This document shows, in pieces, positions 8,473 to 18,943 of a stretch of 64,000 nt of DNA. The DNA comes from Xanthocytophaga agilis (GTDB lineage Bacteria; Bacteroidota; Bacteroidia; Cytophagales; 172606-1). The number at the start of each line of letters is the position of its first letter. Positions within the stretch are counted from its first letter, which is position 1. The notes below the pieces were generated by a model, which saw nothing but the letters and a program-made list of their open reading frames with translations, was not told where the DNA came from and searched no databases. The stretch lies in NCBI RefSeq assembly GCF_030068605.1, contig NZ_JASJOU010000001.1, forward strand, positions 372,001 to 436,000, given 5' to 3'. A program made the translations under genes and the position numbers.

Positions 8473-10707
8473 ATGGAAGGTCTGTTTAAAATTTTATTTG
8501 AATCGGCTCCAGAGGCGACTCTTGTCGTTACTACTTTAGGAGAGATAATGCTGGCTAATAATCAGGTAGAAAGATTGTTTGGATATACGAAAGAGGAGTT
8601 AATAGGAAGAGAAATCGAAATACTTTTACCTGTTGAGATGGTGGGCATGCATAAACTACATCGATTGGAATATGTAAAATCTCCCGGGCTGAGGGAAATG
8701 GGAAGTGGACGCGAACTGGCTGCTTGCCACAAAAATGGATCTGAACTATTGGTAGAAGTTAGCTTGAGTCCTTTGCAGCTTGAAAATGATGTGCTAATAG
8801 CTGTTGCTGTTCGGGATGTAACAGAACGAAGAAAATTAAATACACAACTAAAAATTAGCGAACAGCAGTTTAAAGGAGCTTTTGAATACTCTGCTGTTGG
8901 AATGGCCCTGGTATCCTTGGGAGGGAAGTGGATGCGTGTAAACAAGAGTCTTTGCCAACTGCTGGGATATACAGAAGAGGAGTTTCTGCTAACAGATTTT
9001 CAACAACTGACCCATGCAGAAGATCTGGAAGGTGATCTTCTATTAGTAGAAAAGATAATAAAAGGAGAAATTGACAGCTATCAGCTTGAGAAAAGATACT
9101 TTCATAAGAATGGTAATATAATCTGGGCGTTGCTAAATGTTTCACTTGTAAAAGATATACAAGGAACCCCTTTACATTTTATTTCCCAAATACAGGATAT
9201 TACTGAGTGGAAACGTTCTGAACAATTACTACTTGAGCGGGATGCCTTACTTTCTAAGCTTTCTGCACAAGTACCTGGGGCAATTTTCCAGTATCAGCTT
9301 TTTCCAGATGGAACTTCTTCTTTTCCTTTTACCAGTCAGGGAGTACTAGATATTTATGAATTGACCTCGGAAGAGTTGAAAAAGAAAGGATCATTGGTAA
9401 GAGAACGACTTCATCCCGACGATTATGCAAGAACAATAGCTTCTATTCAGGAGTCCTTTCAGACCCTTTCTCTATGGTTACAGGAATATCGTGTGCTTTT
9501 ACCCAAAAAAGGAATACGATGGATTCAAGGCAATGCAAAGCCTGAAAGACAACGGGATGGAAGCGTGTTATGGCATGGCTATCTTACTGATATAACAGAA
9601 CGCAAAAAAACAGAACTGGCTCTGATAGAAAGTGAGCAACGTTGGCAATTTGCTTTGGAAGGCTCAGGTGATGGTGTTTGGGACTGGCATATACCCTCGG
9701 GGCAGGTTTTTTATTCCAATCGCTGGAAGAGTATGCTAGGATATGAAGCCAATGAGATTGGAGATCAAAGAGAAGAATGGACTACCCGTATACATCCTCA
9801 GGATCGTCTACCACATGATAGAGAGCTAAATAAATATCTTTCCGGAGAAGTTGATGTGTATATTAATGAGTATCGTATTCGTCGTAAAGATGGTACTTAT
9901 CAGTGGATATTATCCAGAGGAAAGGTGATTTTGTATGATGAAAAAGGGAAGCCTGTTCGGATGATAGGCACTCTCTCAGATATAAGCTGGCAAAAGAACA
10001 AAGAGACTGAACTAACACAGGCGTTGAATATTGTAAACGAGCAAAACAAACGCCTGCTTAACTTTGCCTATATAGTTTCTCATAACCTTCGATCGCATAC
10101 TGTCAATCTGGAAATGATGCTTATTTTTCTGGAAGACGAAAATATGCAGGATGAACGGGAACAAACGATAGGTTATCTGAATCGTATTTCCAAATCATTA
10201 AGTGAGACTGTTGGACACTTAGTAGAGGTAGTGGATATTCAGTCTAATCCGAATCAGCCACGTCAGCATCTGAACCTGAGAGATTATATTCAGAAAACTG
10301 TTTCTTCCCTCACAAAAGATATCAATATAAATAAAGTTAAAATTGTCAATAATGTTTCTCCTTTGGTATCAGTGGATTATAATCCTGCCTATCTGGAGAA
10401 TATACTTCTAAACTTTATATCCAATGGTATACGCTATCGGCATCCGGAACGTGAACCTATCATCTCATTGGATGTTTTCTATGAAAACGAAAAACTGTTA
10501 TTAAAAATTGGAGATAATGGAATAGGTATAGATCTGGAAGGAAACGGGAGAGAATTATTTGGCATGTATAAGACATTTCATGGAAATCCGGATGCAAAAG
10601 GTATTGGTTTGTTTATTACAAAGAATCAGGTTGAGGCTATGGGTGGAAAGATCGAAGTTGAGAGTAAAGTGGATGCAGGCACAACCTTCAAGATTTATTT
10701 TAGATGA
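8473..10707 (+). CDS. Multi-PAS sensor histidine kinase
   Basis: 744 residues with no transmembrane segments, so a cytosolic sensor. PAS domains cover about residues 5-125 (FGYTKEELIGREIEILLP, DVTERRKL), 130-255 (LLGYTEEEFL, DITEWKRSE), 260-385 (PAS/PAC, RLHPDDY, GYLTDITERKK) and 390-515 (SNRWKSMLGYEANEIG, GTLSDISWQKN). The phosphoacceptor is His537 in YIVSHNLRSH, followed by the N box (ENILLNFISNGIRY), the G1 box (IGDNGIGIDLEG) and GIGLFITK. There is no receiver domain, and no response regulator gene is adjacent. The signal is unknown. PAS domains suggest redox, light or small-ligand sensing. The first ATG is used, since the frame upstream is closed. Confidence 0.92.
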   Translation: MEGLFKILFESAPEATLVVTTLGEIMLANNQVERLFGYTKEELIGREIEILLPVEMVGMHKLHRLEYVKSPGLREMGSGRELAACHKNGSELLVEVSLSPLQLENDVLIAVAVRDVTERRKLNTQLKISEQQFKGAFEYSAVGMALVSLGGKWMRVNKSLCQLLGYTEEEFLLTDFQQLTHAEDLEGDLLLVEKIIKGEIDSYQLEKRYFHKNGNIIWALLNVSLVKDIQGTPLHFISQIQDITEWKRSEQLLLERDALLSKLSAQVPGAIFQYQLFPDGTSSFPFTSQGVLDIYELTSEELKKKGSLVRERLHPDDYARTIASIQESFQTLSLWLQEYRVLLPKKGIRWIQGNAKPERQRDGSVLWHGYLTDITERKKTELALIESEQRWQFALEGSGDGVWDWHIPSGQVFYSNRWKSMLGYEANEIGDQREEWTTRIHPQDRLPHDRELNKYLSGEVDVYINEYRIRRKDGTYQWILSRGKVILYDEKGKPVRMIGTLSDISWQKNKETELTQALNIVNEQNKRLLNFAYIVSHNLRSHTVNLEMMLIFLEDENMQDEREQTIGYLNRISKSLSETVGHLVEVVDIQSNPNQPRQHLNLRDYIQKTVSSLTKDININKVKIVNNVSPLVSVDYNPAYLENILLNFISNGIRYRHPEREPIISLDVFYENEKLLLKIGDNGIGIDLEGNGRELFGMYKTFHGNPDAKGIGLFITKNQVEAMGGKIEVESKVDAGTTFKIYFR

Positions 10708-10830
10708 TAAGATTTGAAATGAACGATTCCTTTTTCTGAACTAGCATTTTTTGATAGATCACTATAGCATAACTTGGAGAATATCCCTTTCTCTCCTTAC
10801 CTTGCTGTTGATCTACCCTCACTTACTTCT

Positions 10831-12984
10831 ATGACAAAAAGGAATTATTATATTTTCTTTCTTTTATTCTTTTGTACTCTATATACTCATTCAACCTTCT
10901 CTCAGATTTCTCCGCAAGCTTTGAAGCAGTGGAAAGACCAGAAATACTCAATGTTTATTCATTGGGGAGGTATCTATTCTGTATTAGGAGGTGTATGGGA
11001 TGGAAAGCCCATTGATCGGGGACTAAGTGAACAAATACAGGCACATGCTGGTATTTATAGTGATACCTATGCAAACGTTGCCAAAAAGTTTAATCCTATC
11101 TATTGGAATGCAGATTCTATTGCTCTACTTGCCAAAGAAGCAGGCATGCGTTCTATTGTAATCACATCCAAACATCATGATGGATTTTGTATGTGGAATA
11201 CCCGTAGTACTGATTTTGATGTAGTAGATGCAACTCCTTTTAAGCGTGATGTACTGAAAGAGCTTTCTGATGCTTGTAAACGCCATGAAATCAGCTTTGG
11301 GCTTTATTTTTCACTCATAGACTGGCATTATCCGGAAGCATCCCCAATCTCCAGCCATAATTCAGATAGAATAACGCCTTCCCATCATGAATACAACAAA
11401 CAACAGCTGACAGAATTGCTTACCAATTATGGTTCTGTCACAGAAATATGGTTTGACATGGGATCACAAAGTTTACAGCAAAGTCAGGAATTGCGGGAAC
11501 TAGTACATAGACTACAACCTGACTGTATGATAGGAAGTCGTATCGGAAATGATATGGGTGATTTTACTGTAATGGGTGATAATCAGGAACCAGATTATGT
11601 AATTGAGGTGCCCTGGCAATCTCCTGCTTCCTTTTTTGATGAAACATGGGGGTATCGTTCCTGGCAGAAACGAGTTCCTTTGGAGGAGAAACAGAAAGAG
11701 AAGTTGACCAGTCTGATACGGGTAGTAAGTCGTGGAGGAAAGTATTTGCTGAATATTGGTCCAAAGGGAGATGGATCGGTTGTTCCTTATGAAAAAGAAG
11801 TTTTGTTGAAAACAGGGGAGTGGCTGAAAAAGAATAGTGAGGCCATATATGGAGTTAATCCAGATCCATTTCACACACCTTTTGAATGGGGTAGTGTAAC
11901 ATCCAGTTCTGATAAATTGTATCTGCATCTTCTTTCTCTACCCCAAAATAATACAATTGTTTTGCCTGGGCTTACAGGGAAAATAAAATCTGTTGAGGTA
12001 TTAGGGAATAAAAAATACAAGATTAAACTGAGTTCTAAATCAGATGGTGTTGTTTTGACATTGCCAGAAGGATTGGATGTATCAAAAGAATTTCAGGTTA
12101 TCGGAATAACATTTTCTAATGGATATAAAGTTGCTCCATTTCCTGTTACTAAAGAAATAAGACAAAACGAGATTGTGCTAAGCTCCACCAATGCATTTAA
12201 GCATTATAGCAACTCAGGTATTGATTACAATACACGTTATCTAAGCACCGTAAAAGAATCCTGGAATGTACAACCTGCAACTACAGGCAAATGGACACCT
12301 GTACTCTATTATAGTGCGGAAGAGAAAGGAAAGAAATTAGACATTCAGATTACTGATAAAACCCAGCAAATTACATTAGACGGTAGAGAAGTGGTGAAGT
12401 TACAGAATAATCTGACTGCTTTAATCTGGAGCCCACTCTATCTGGCTGGACCTTTCTATTCTGGAATTGAAGGGGTACATGGAGATGTAACCAAACTGAC
12501 TACCACCGCAGCCTGGGAAAATAAACCCTGGACACCACAATCTGAATGGAAACAAGGAGAAACTTATACCATTCCCTCTGAATCCAGTACAGCCTGGTAT
12601 GTATTACAGGAAATAACATCTGCTGAAGCTCAATCTCTTTTAATCCGAATAACCAGTGGAGATGCTGTACTGGTATTATTAAATGGAAAACAATTGCTGA
12701 TTCATAATAATCCTGAAAAGGTTAAAAGTCTGGAAGATATGATCCTATTGCCGCTGCAAAAAGGAAAGAACCAGTTACTAATTAAACTATACAATTACTT
12801 TCAGAAAGAAATTCCATTTTCTTTAAGTGCTCAGATTCCACAGGAGTTGTATAAGTTGCCCTTACCTTCTGTATCTTTACAGGCAGGATCTATATATCCG
12901 TTTAGCTGGAAATGGCATCAACCTCTTTCGCCACATTATACCTTGATTGTTCCTAATCTTTCACTACAGTTGATAAAGCAATAG
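10831..12984 (+). CDS. Secreted GH29 alpha-L-fucosidase
   Basis: 718 residues from the internal Met that starts a signal peptide (MTKRNYYIFFLLFFCTLYTH). The longer open frame adds 19 residues that spoil the signal. The GH29 catalytic domain occupies roughly residues 25-340. Features seen are KYSMFIHWGG, SKHHDGFCMW, and the nucleophile Asp209 in VTEIWFDMG, followed by SRGGKYLLNIGPKGDG. About 370 further residues form beta-sandwich modules. The enzyme should release terminal alpha-L-fucose from glycans in the periplasm or outside the cell. With the GH92 mannosidase, the GH109-type enzyme and the FucP-type permease it suggests fucosylated glycan use (inference). Confidence 0.93.
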   Translation: MTKRNYYIFFLLFFCTLYTHSTFSQISPQALKQWKDQKYSMFIHWGGIYSVLGGVWDGKPIDRGLSEQIQAHAGIYSDTYANVAKKFNPIYWNADSIALLAKEAGMRSIVITSKHHDGFCMWNTRSTDFDVVDATPFKRDVLKELSDACKRHEISFGLYFSLIDWHYPEASPISSHNSDRITPSHHEYNKQQLTELLTNYGSVTEIWFDMGSQSLQQSQELRELVHRLQPDCMIGSRIGNDMGDFTVMGDNQEPDYVIEVPWQSPASFFDETWGYRSWQKRVPLEEKQKEKLTSLIRVVSRGGKYLLNIGPKGDGSVVPYEKEVLLKTGEWLKKNSEAIYGVNPDPFHTPFEWGSVTSSSDKLYLHLLSLPQNNTIVLPGLTGKIKSVEVLGNKKYKIKLSSKSDGVVLTLPEGLDVSKEFQVIGITFSNGYKVAPFPVTKEIRQNEIVLSSTNAFKHYSNSGIDYNTRYLSTVKESWNVQPATTGKWTPVLYYSAEEKGKKLDIQITDKTQQITLDGREVVKLQNNLTALIWSPLYLAGPFYSGIEGVHGDVTKLTTTAAWENKPWTPQSEWKQGETYTIPSESSTAWYVLQEITSAEAQSLLIRITSGDAVLVLLNGKQLLIHNNPEKVKSLEDMILLPLQKGKNQLLIKLYNYFQKEIPFSLSAQIPQELYKLPLPSVSLQAGSIYPFSWKWHQPLSPHYTLIVPNLSLQLIKQ

Positions 12985-13218
12985 TATAGATTTTAATGCG
13001 ATAATAGACTCTATTTTCATTTTGGTTTGTTTTACAGCAGAATCAGAAATGACTGTTGACATAAGGTTGTCACAAACAATACTTTTATTTAGGAAACGTT
13101 GAAACTAAACAGTCCCTATTGTCATTAGCTTAACTAGTAGGTTATATAATTTGCTAGTAATAGTAAGGACCATCTGGTTTGACTATTTGTCCAAAAAATA
13201 GTTTCTTTGTATATACAT

Positions 13219-14001
13219 ATGTCATTGTTTATTGCCTCTCTTAATTCTGGTAGCAATGGAAATTGTTACTATATCGGAAATGATACCGAAGCCATATTAG
13301 TAGATGCCGGGATTTCATGCCGGGAAACTGAACTTCGTATGGCTCGACTGGGATTATCTATGCAACAGGTAAAAGCTGTATTTATTTCACATGAACACTG
13401 GGATCATATACGTGGATTGCCTGTTCTGGCTAAAAAATACCATCTGCCTGTCTATATTACTCCACAAACAATGCAGCAAGCTGGTTTGTATGGTAAACGG
13501 TTAACTACTCTGCCCTTTCAGGCTCATCAGCCTATTCAGATTGGCGGATTGCAGATCACTGCTTTTCCAAAATTGCATGACGCAGCAGATCCGCATAGTT
13601 TTATTGTTTCCTATAATGATGTAACTGTTGGCATACTTACAGATATTGGTACCTGCTGCGATAATGTAGTTGAGTATTTTAAAAAGTGCCAGGCTGTATT
13701 TCTGGAGTCTAATTTTGATGAAGTAATGCTCGACAAGGGCGGATACCCTGCTTATTTGAAAAAACGTATCAGAAGTATGTATGGGCATTTGTCAAATGAT
13801 CAGGCACTTGAACTTTTCAGAACATGTAAATCGTCTGATCTAACCCATGTGCTATTATCACATTTGTCAAAAAATAATAATAATCCATTGCTGGCAAAAG
13901 CATTGTTTGAAGCACATGCAGGTGACACAGAAGTTATTATAGCTTCCAGAGATGAAGCAACTGCTGTTTTTAAAATATCAGGTTCATCGGTACTGATTTA
14001 G
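13219..14001 (+). CDS. WalJ/YycJ-like MBL-fold metallohydrolase
   Basis: 260 residues from Met5 of the open frame (MSLFIASLNSGSNGN), which matches the family N-terminus. The metallo-beta-lactamase motif H58-E-H-W-D-H is present, with the conserved SNGNCYYI and a later LLSHLSKNNNN segment typical of the YycJ/WalJ group. These are cytosolic enzymes linked to cell-wall homeostasis or double-strand DNA exonuclease activity (family knowledge). The gene converges on the AlkZ-like gene with only 6 bp between stop codons. Both proteins may touch DNA, but co-function is not implied by convergence. Confidence 0.85.
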   Translation: MSLFIASLNSGSNGNCYYIGNDTEAILVDAGISCRETELRMARLGLSMQQVKAVFISHEHWDHIRGLPVLAKKYHLPVYITPQTMQQAGLYGKRLTTLPFQAHQPIQIGGLQITAFPKLHDAADPHSFIVSYNDVTVGILTDIGTCCDNVVEYFKKCQAVFLESNFDEVMLDKGGYPAYLKKRIRSMYGHLSNDQALELFRTCKSSDLTHVLLSHLSKNNNNPLLAKALFEAHAGDTEVIIASRDEATAVFKISGSSVLI

Positions 14002-14007
14002 ATTGTT

Positions 14008-15090
14008 TCATCTGGAAATATTCAGGGTATAACCTTCTGGTAATTCCAGAAAAGAAGCATATTGTCGGGCTACTTCATGGAGAGACTGCTCCTCATTCTC
14101 TTTAAGACTACGGAATAAAGTAATATCTACCTGTACAGATGCTTTTCTCAGTGTTCGTTTCCATGTCCCTGTTATCTGTCCGTTTACAATCAATGTGTTG
14201 CTAAAGAGAATATTCCCCCTGGGTATTTGTGTTTGTTTGTCTGTGAGGACTTCCCGATTGGCATAACCAACAATATACTCATCGTAGTTAGGGAGCAGAT
14301 ATACTTTGGTTGATTCATCATTGATTGGAGATGCGGATTCTGCAAACCAATATGTTTGATTATCGATAGTTTCTTGTACCAGATTGGATTGTATCAACGC
14401 CAAACCTTTTCGTGCATCTGTGACAGATAATCCTGACCACCATATATAATCTTTTAGTGTAGCAGGACCATGACTGGTAAAATAACGTAAGCTAAGTTTA
14501 GCCAATGCTTCTTCTTTGGATAAAGGATTTACAAAAGGTGCACATTCAGTTAGCAACCTATATGTATGATGTTTTCCTTTTAATCCACCACTGCATACAA
14601 TACCTTCCTGTTCTGCTTGTATCATAATGTGTGAAATTCCTTCCTGGGTCACAGATAATCCAGCCTCCTGTAAGGACAAAAGAAGTTCAGGACGGGTTTT
14701 TTGTTGATTACCTGTCAGAGTTTCTTGCAAGTGGTTAAGACAACGTTCCATAAAGGGTCGTTCCAAACCATATTTGCTACAATAAGGGGCATTCAGAGCC
14801 TTAACCTTATGTGATGTAATCGCTAAAATCCATTGTATATCTTCAGGTGTTACAAAATGCCAGGTAGGACGCATTATGTGTGTACGAATAATTCTGCCAT
14901 CTGTTAATGCGGCATCTATGGCTTTATCTGTTATTGCCGGACAACGTTGTGCAATGGCCCATTTAGCTCCTGCATAATCCTGTGCCTGTACAGCTCCCAA
15001 CCACTGTACAACTTCCTCTGGTTTGGTAAAGAATGAGGTTAGAAGTTGTTGATTATGAAGTCGGGTATGAATCAGATGGGTAGAGGTCAT
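14008..15090 (-). CDS. Winged-helix AlkZ-like protein, putative DNA glycosylase
   Basis: 360 residues from Met23 of the longer frame (MTSTHLIHTRL), where homology begins. It belongs to the winged-helix DNA-binding family PF06224 (HTH_42). Seen are QAQDYAGAKWA, IIRTHIMRPTWHFV, and a later GPATLKDYIWWSGL. The Q35-A-Q37 motif matches the QxQ catalytic motif of AlkZ-type glycosylases, whereas the AlkX group has QxD. AlkZ proteins unhook interstrand crosslinks or remove bulky lesions. A related role is plausible, but bacteria encode many uncharacterised paralogues. No biosynthetic cluster for a DNA-alkylating compound is evident next to it. Confidence 0.75.
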   Translation of the reverse strand: MTSTHLIHTRLHNQQLLTSFFTKPEEVVQWLGAVQAQDYAGAKWAIAQRCPAITDKAIDAALTDGRIIRTHIMRPTWHFVTPEDIQWILAITSHKVKALNAPYCSKYGLERPFMERCLNHLQETLTGNQQKTRPELLLSLQEAGLSVTQEGISHIMIQAEQEGIVCSGGLKGKHHTYRLLTECAPFVNPLSKEEALAKLSLRYFTSHGPATLKDYIWWSGLSVTDARKGLALIQSNLVQETIDNQTYWFAESASPINDESTKVYLLPNYDEYIVGYANREVLTDKQTQIPRGNILFSNTLIVNGQITGTWKRTLRKASVQVDITLFRSLKENEEQSLHEVARQYASFLELPEGYTLNISR

Positions 15091-15316
15091 AAGCAAGGTT
15101 TTTGTATTTCTGATAAAGTTATATAGATATACAAAGAAAAGATGCATCAGTGACAATGTTATGTCAGCAGTTCAAAAGATATAAACTATTTTCTCATTGC
15201 ATCTGAATTGACTAAAACCTGAGTTTGTTATCACATAGTTGAGGAAATTGTGTATAATTGAAAATGTTGTCAATTTTAAGACAGCTTTCTTATTCGTTCA
15301 ATCCCGTACAACCTCA

Positions 15317-17617
15317 ATGAAAAAAACGTTTATCTCGTTACTTATTCTGCTTCAATCAACAGCTTTTGCGCAGACAAAAAACACACCCAATTTAATTCCA
15401 TTTGTAAAACCCATTATTGGTACACAAAAAATGGGACATACATTTCCAGGTGCAACCGTACCATTTGGCATGGTGCAACTGAGTCCGGATACTGACACAC
15501 TGAGTTATGAAAAAAATGGAAAATACAATCCGGATATGTATCGGTATTGTGCAGGTTATCAGTATGATGATCGTACTATTGTTGGATTCAGCCATACACA
15601 TTTCAGTGGTACCGGACATTCCGATCTGGGAGATTTTCTGATTATGCCCACAACAGGCGCATTGCAGTTAAATCCTGGCACAGCCAATAATCCGGCTGGT
15701 GGTTATCGATCTGCATTTTCACATGCAAATGAACTCGCTGAGCCTGCTTACTACAAAGTAAAACTGGATGATCATAATATCACTGCCGAGCTTACTGCCA
15801 GCAACAGAGTAGGTTTCCATCAATACACTTTTCCTGCATCCGATCAGTCACACATTATTCTGGATCTGATGGCAGGTATCTATAATTATGAAAATAAGAA
15901 TGTATGGACATTTGTTCGGGTTGAAAACGATACGTTGATTACCGGATACAGACAAACTACAGGATGGGCGCGTACTCGTACGGTATATTTTGCCATGTCC
16001 TTTTCTAAGCCTTTTTATCAATACGGCAGTCAGAATAATTCCAAGAAGGAAGTATATCGCGGTTTCTGGGGAAGATTTGATCAGGCGCATAACTTTCCGG
16101 AGATGGCTGGTCGGCAGTTAAGAGCTTATTTTGATTTCAAAACGACAGAAGGGGAGAAGATCAAAATCAAGTTTGCATTATCTCCGGTAAGCACAGAAGG
16201 TGCTTTACGAAATATGCGGACTGAAATTCCTCACTGGAATTTTGATCAGGTAAAACAGGAAAGTCAGTCACTCTGGAACAAAGAATTAAGCAAGGTGACA
16301 GTTGAGATGTTGAATGCAGATGAAAAGATTAACTTCTATACAGGTGTGTATCATGCATTCCTGGGACCAACCACCTATATGGATGTAGATGGTTCGTATA
16401 AAGGATTAGACCAAAACATCCACAAAGCCAATGGGTTTACCAATTACACTACTTTCTCCTTATGGGATACCTATCGTGCGTTACATCCGTTGTTTAATGT
16501 ATTGCAGCCCAAACGGAATGCAGATATGGTACAATCCATGCTGGCACATTATGACCAGAGTGTACATAAAATGCTACCTGTCTGGTCACATTATGCAAAT
16601 GAGAACTGGTGTATGATTGGTTATCACAGTGTGCCTGTTATTGCAGATGCTATTATGAAAGGCAATGCTCCCTTTGATGCGATGAAAGCTTTGGAAGCTT
16701 GTGCTACTACCGCGCGTCATAAGAGTTTTGATGGAATTGGGTATTATATGGAACAAGGATATGTGCCAGATGACAAAAGTTCTTCGTCTGTTTCCAAAAC
16801 GCTGGAATATGCGTATGATGACTGGTGTATTGCCCAGATGGCAAAAAAGCTAAATCGTATGGATTTGTATGAAGAGTTTAGCAAACGGGCATTAAATTAT
16901 AAAAATGTCTACGATGCTTCTATTGGTTTTATGCGTCCTAAACTGAGCAATGGAAGTTTTAAGACCCAATTTGATGTATTAAGTACACACAATCAGGGAT
17001 TCATTGAAGGAAATGCCTGGAATTATAGTCTATATGTGCCACATGATCCGGCAGCAATGATACAGATGATGGGAGGGGATAAACGTTTTATTCCTCATCT
17101 GGATTCTTTGTTTACGATGGATCTGCCTGATAAATTTTTTGCAGAAACTGAAGATATTACCCGGGATGGTATTATTGGAAATTATGTACATGGTAATGAA
17201 CCTGCACACCATGTGGCCTATCTGTATAACTGGACAACTCAACCCTGGAAAACTCAGGATCGCATTCGTATGATTTTGAAGAAGATGTATCATCCAACAC
17301 CTGATGGGCTAGGTGGAAACGATGATTGTGGACAAATGAGTGCCTGGTATATTTTTAGTTCGCTAGGCTTTTATCCAGTATGCCCTGGATCTGAGCAATA
17401 TGCATTGGGTAGCCCAGCTGTTAAAACGGCTTCTATTCAACTGGAGAATGGAAAAGTATTCACTATTGAAGCTAAAAGCCAGAGTGATAAAAATGTATAT
17501 GTACAAAAGGTTTTATTGAATGGAAAGCCTTTGACTCAGCGTTACATTACACATACGGATATACTGAATGGAGGTAATCTGGTATTTTATATGGCAAGTA
17601 AACCTGTGAAAAAATAG
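15317..17617 (+). CDS. Secreted GH92 alpha-mannosidase
   Basis: 766 residues from the internal Met that begins a signal peptide (MKKTFISLLILLQSTAFAQ). The upstream extension in the open frame lacks one. GH92 landmarks: the N-terminal PGATVPFGMVQLSPDT, FSHTHFSGTGHSDLGDF, then TFSLWDTYRALHPL, and the C-terminal GGNDDCGQMSAWYIFSS containing the catalytic acid/base region. GH92 enzymes are calcium-dependent exo-alpha-mannosidases acting on N-glycans, yeast mannan or mannosyl phosphates. The protein is likely periplasmic. Linkage preference (1,2, 1,3 or 1,6) cannot be read from sequence alone. Confidence 0.94.
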   Translation: MKKTFISLLILLQSTAFAQTKNTPNLIPFVKPIIGTQKMGHTFPGATVPFGMVQLSPDTDTLSYEKNGKYNPDMYRYCAGYQYDDRTIVGFSHTHFSGTGHSDLGDFLIMPTTGALQLNPGTANNPAGGYRSAFSHANELAEPAYYKVKLDDHNITAELTASNRVGFHQYTFPASDQSHIILDLMAGIYNYENKNVWTFVRVENDTLITGYRQTTGWARTRTVYFAMSFSKPFYQYGSQNNSKKEVYRGFWGRFDQAHNFPEMAGRQLRAYFDFKTTEGEKIKIKFALSPVSTEGALRNMRTEIPHWNFDQVKQESQSLWNKELSKVTVEMLNADEKINFYTGVYHAFLGPTTYMDVDGSYKGLDQNIHKANGFTNYTTFSLWDTYRALHPLFNVLQPKRNADMVQSMLAHYDQSVHKMLPVWSHYANENWCMIGYHSVPVIADAIMKGNAPFDAMKALEACATTARHKSFDGIGYYMEQGYVPDDKSSSSVSKTLEYAYDDWCIAQMAKKLNRMDLYEEFSKRALNYKNVYDASIGFMRPKLSNGSFKTQFDVLSTHNQGFIEGNAWNYSLYVPHDPAAMIQMMGGDKRFIPHLDSLFTMDLPDKFFAETEDITRDGIIGNYVHGNEPAHHVAYLYNWTTQPWKTQDRIRMILKKMYHPTPDGLGGNDDCGQMSAWYIFSSLGFYPVCPGSEQYALGSPAVKTASIQLENGKVFTIEAKSQSDKNVYVQKVLLNGKPLTQRYITHTDILNGGNLVFYMASKPVKK

Positions 17618-17630
17618 TAGTGAGTAAATA

Positions 17631-17660
17631 AAAACGGAGCAGTTATCTGCTCCGTTTTTA
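17631..17660. terminator. Bidirectional terminator between GH92 and the DUF4097 gene
   Basis: A perfect 10-bp stem AAAACGGAGC (17631-17640) pairs with GCTCCGTTTT (17649-17658) around an 8-nt loop, with T-runs on either strand. It serves the two convergent genes. Confidence 0.85.
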
Positions 17661-17689
17661 AGATTTTGTAACCTCTAAACCTATAACAA

Positions 17690-18943
17690 TCAATCATTGA
17701 TTTTAAAGTCAACATCTCCATAGCGGGAACTTACCCGGATGTTGCTGCCCGATGATTTACCAAAAGAACCTACATAATTTTTAGAACTGCCACTTTTTTC
17801 TACAGAGGTAAAATGTGCTCCTGATTCATTCCAGTCCAGATCCGCAAAGGAAACCTTGATATCAAAGTCAAAGCCTAAACTGGAGGGTATACGTAAGTCA
17901 ATGTCGCTAAAGCTGCCATCTATGTCAAATGATTTAAAACCTTTGCCATTTGTTCCCATATCTACGCTGCCATATTTAGCCTTTACTTTCGCTGCTTGTA
18001 TATTTCTAACTTCCAGTTCTGAAAAACTGCTTTCAATGGTTAGATTATTCCCTTCTGTAATCTCCATATTTGAATAAGAAGCCTTGATTTCTCCACTTTT
18101 GCAATAACCAATCCGTCCATCTCCAAACGATACCTTTACATAGTTGTCCGCATTATTGAGTTTTTCAGCTTTTAGACTCCCATAAGAGCATTGCAAATCA
18201 CTTTTGCCATTGATATCTGCCACATAGGTATCCCCAAAAGAGTTTTTGATACGCAAAGGATTGTTACGTGGCATATTAACAGTATAGTTAATTTCAAAGC
18301 TTTGCTTGCCACCACTCCAGTTGTTCATATTGTCAAATTGAGTTTTTACCAGAATTTCGTTTTCGGATGAATTTTCATTGACAACAATATTTATTCTGTC
18401 TAATAATGTTTGTGCTTTGGATTCACTGGAAGATTTGGCTATCATAACCACATCGACAGATGCTTCTTGTTTATCCCAAGTGTTAATGTGAACTTTACCA
18501 AACTTATTTTCAATAGCCAACCTGTCGTTGGAACCTAACTTAAAGGTTTTGGAAAACTTTTTGGTTTTCTCCTCATCATATCGATGAGCGTATGTATCTC
18601 TATCAGAACTATGATTGGAGAGCGCCTCCTGTGTTGCCTCTGCTACTTCTCTACCCGCAGTGGCTACCTGATCACTTACATCCTGCCAGGTTTCTTCTTC
18701 AGCAAGGGTTTCTCCAACTCTTTGTGCTGCAATGCTCACATTTGTCCCAATCCGAATCCCAAGATCACGAAAGGTTGTGCCTATTTCTTCTCCAATAGCT
18801 CTCCAGTCTTTTTCCTGGCAATTTGTATTGGATCTGGATTTTCGTTTTGAAGTTTCTTCCTTCCTGTCCTGGGCATATGTATGCGTGCATACTCCCAGAA
18901 TAATTAATAGTATAAACCAGCTGCTTTTCTGTTTGCGTCTCAT
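17690..18943 (-). CDS. Exported DUF4097-type beta-helix-like protein
   Basis: 417 residues with a signal peptide (MRRKQKSSWFILLIILGVCTHTYAQ). A low-complexity charged region and a helix follow (residues 30-130). A long beta-strand repeat region then shows alternating short turns (RLAIENKFGKVHINTW, PLRIKNSFGDTYVADI, KVSFGDGRIG, IRVSSRYGDVDFKIN), as in DUF4097 putative adhesin or auto-transporter-like proteins. It is the third gene in a unit after the sigma factor and the putative anti-sigma gene. Such proteins are commonly targets or partners of cell-envelope-stress ECF systems (inference). No catalytic motif is seen. Confidence 0.75.
   Translation of the reverse strand: MRRKQKSSWFILLIILGVCTHTYAQDRKEETSKRKSRSNTNCQEKDWRAIGEEIGTTFRDLGIRIGTNVSIAAQRVGETLAEEETWQDVSDQVATAGREVAEATQEALSNHSSDRDTYAHRYDEEKTKKFSKTFKLGSNDRLAIENKFGKVHINTWDKQEASVDVVMIAKSSSESKAQTLLDRINIVVNENSSENEILVKTQFDNMNNWSGGKQSFEINYTVNMPRNNPLRIKNSFGDTYVADINGKSDLQCSYGSLKAEKLNNADNYVKVSFGDGRIGYCKSGEIKASYSNMEITEGNNLTIESSFSELEVRNIQAAKVKAKYGSVDMGTNGKGFKSFDIDGSFSDIDLRIPSSLGFDFDIKVSFADLDWNESGAHFTSVEKSGSSKNYVGSFGKSSGSNIRVSSRYGDVDFKIND

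Noticed and set aside
13055..13075. TGACA / TGTCA inverted pair in the gap after the fucosidase gene
   Set aside because: The arms are only five bases, and the spacing does not match the Fnr-like palindrome at 5534-5547.
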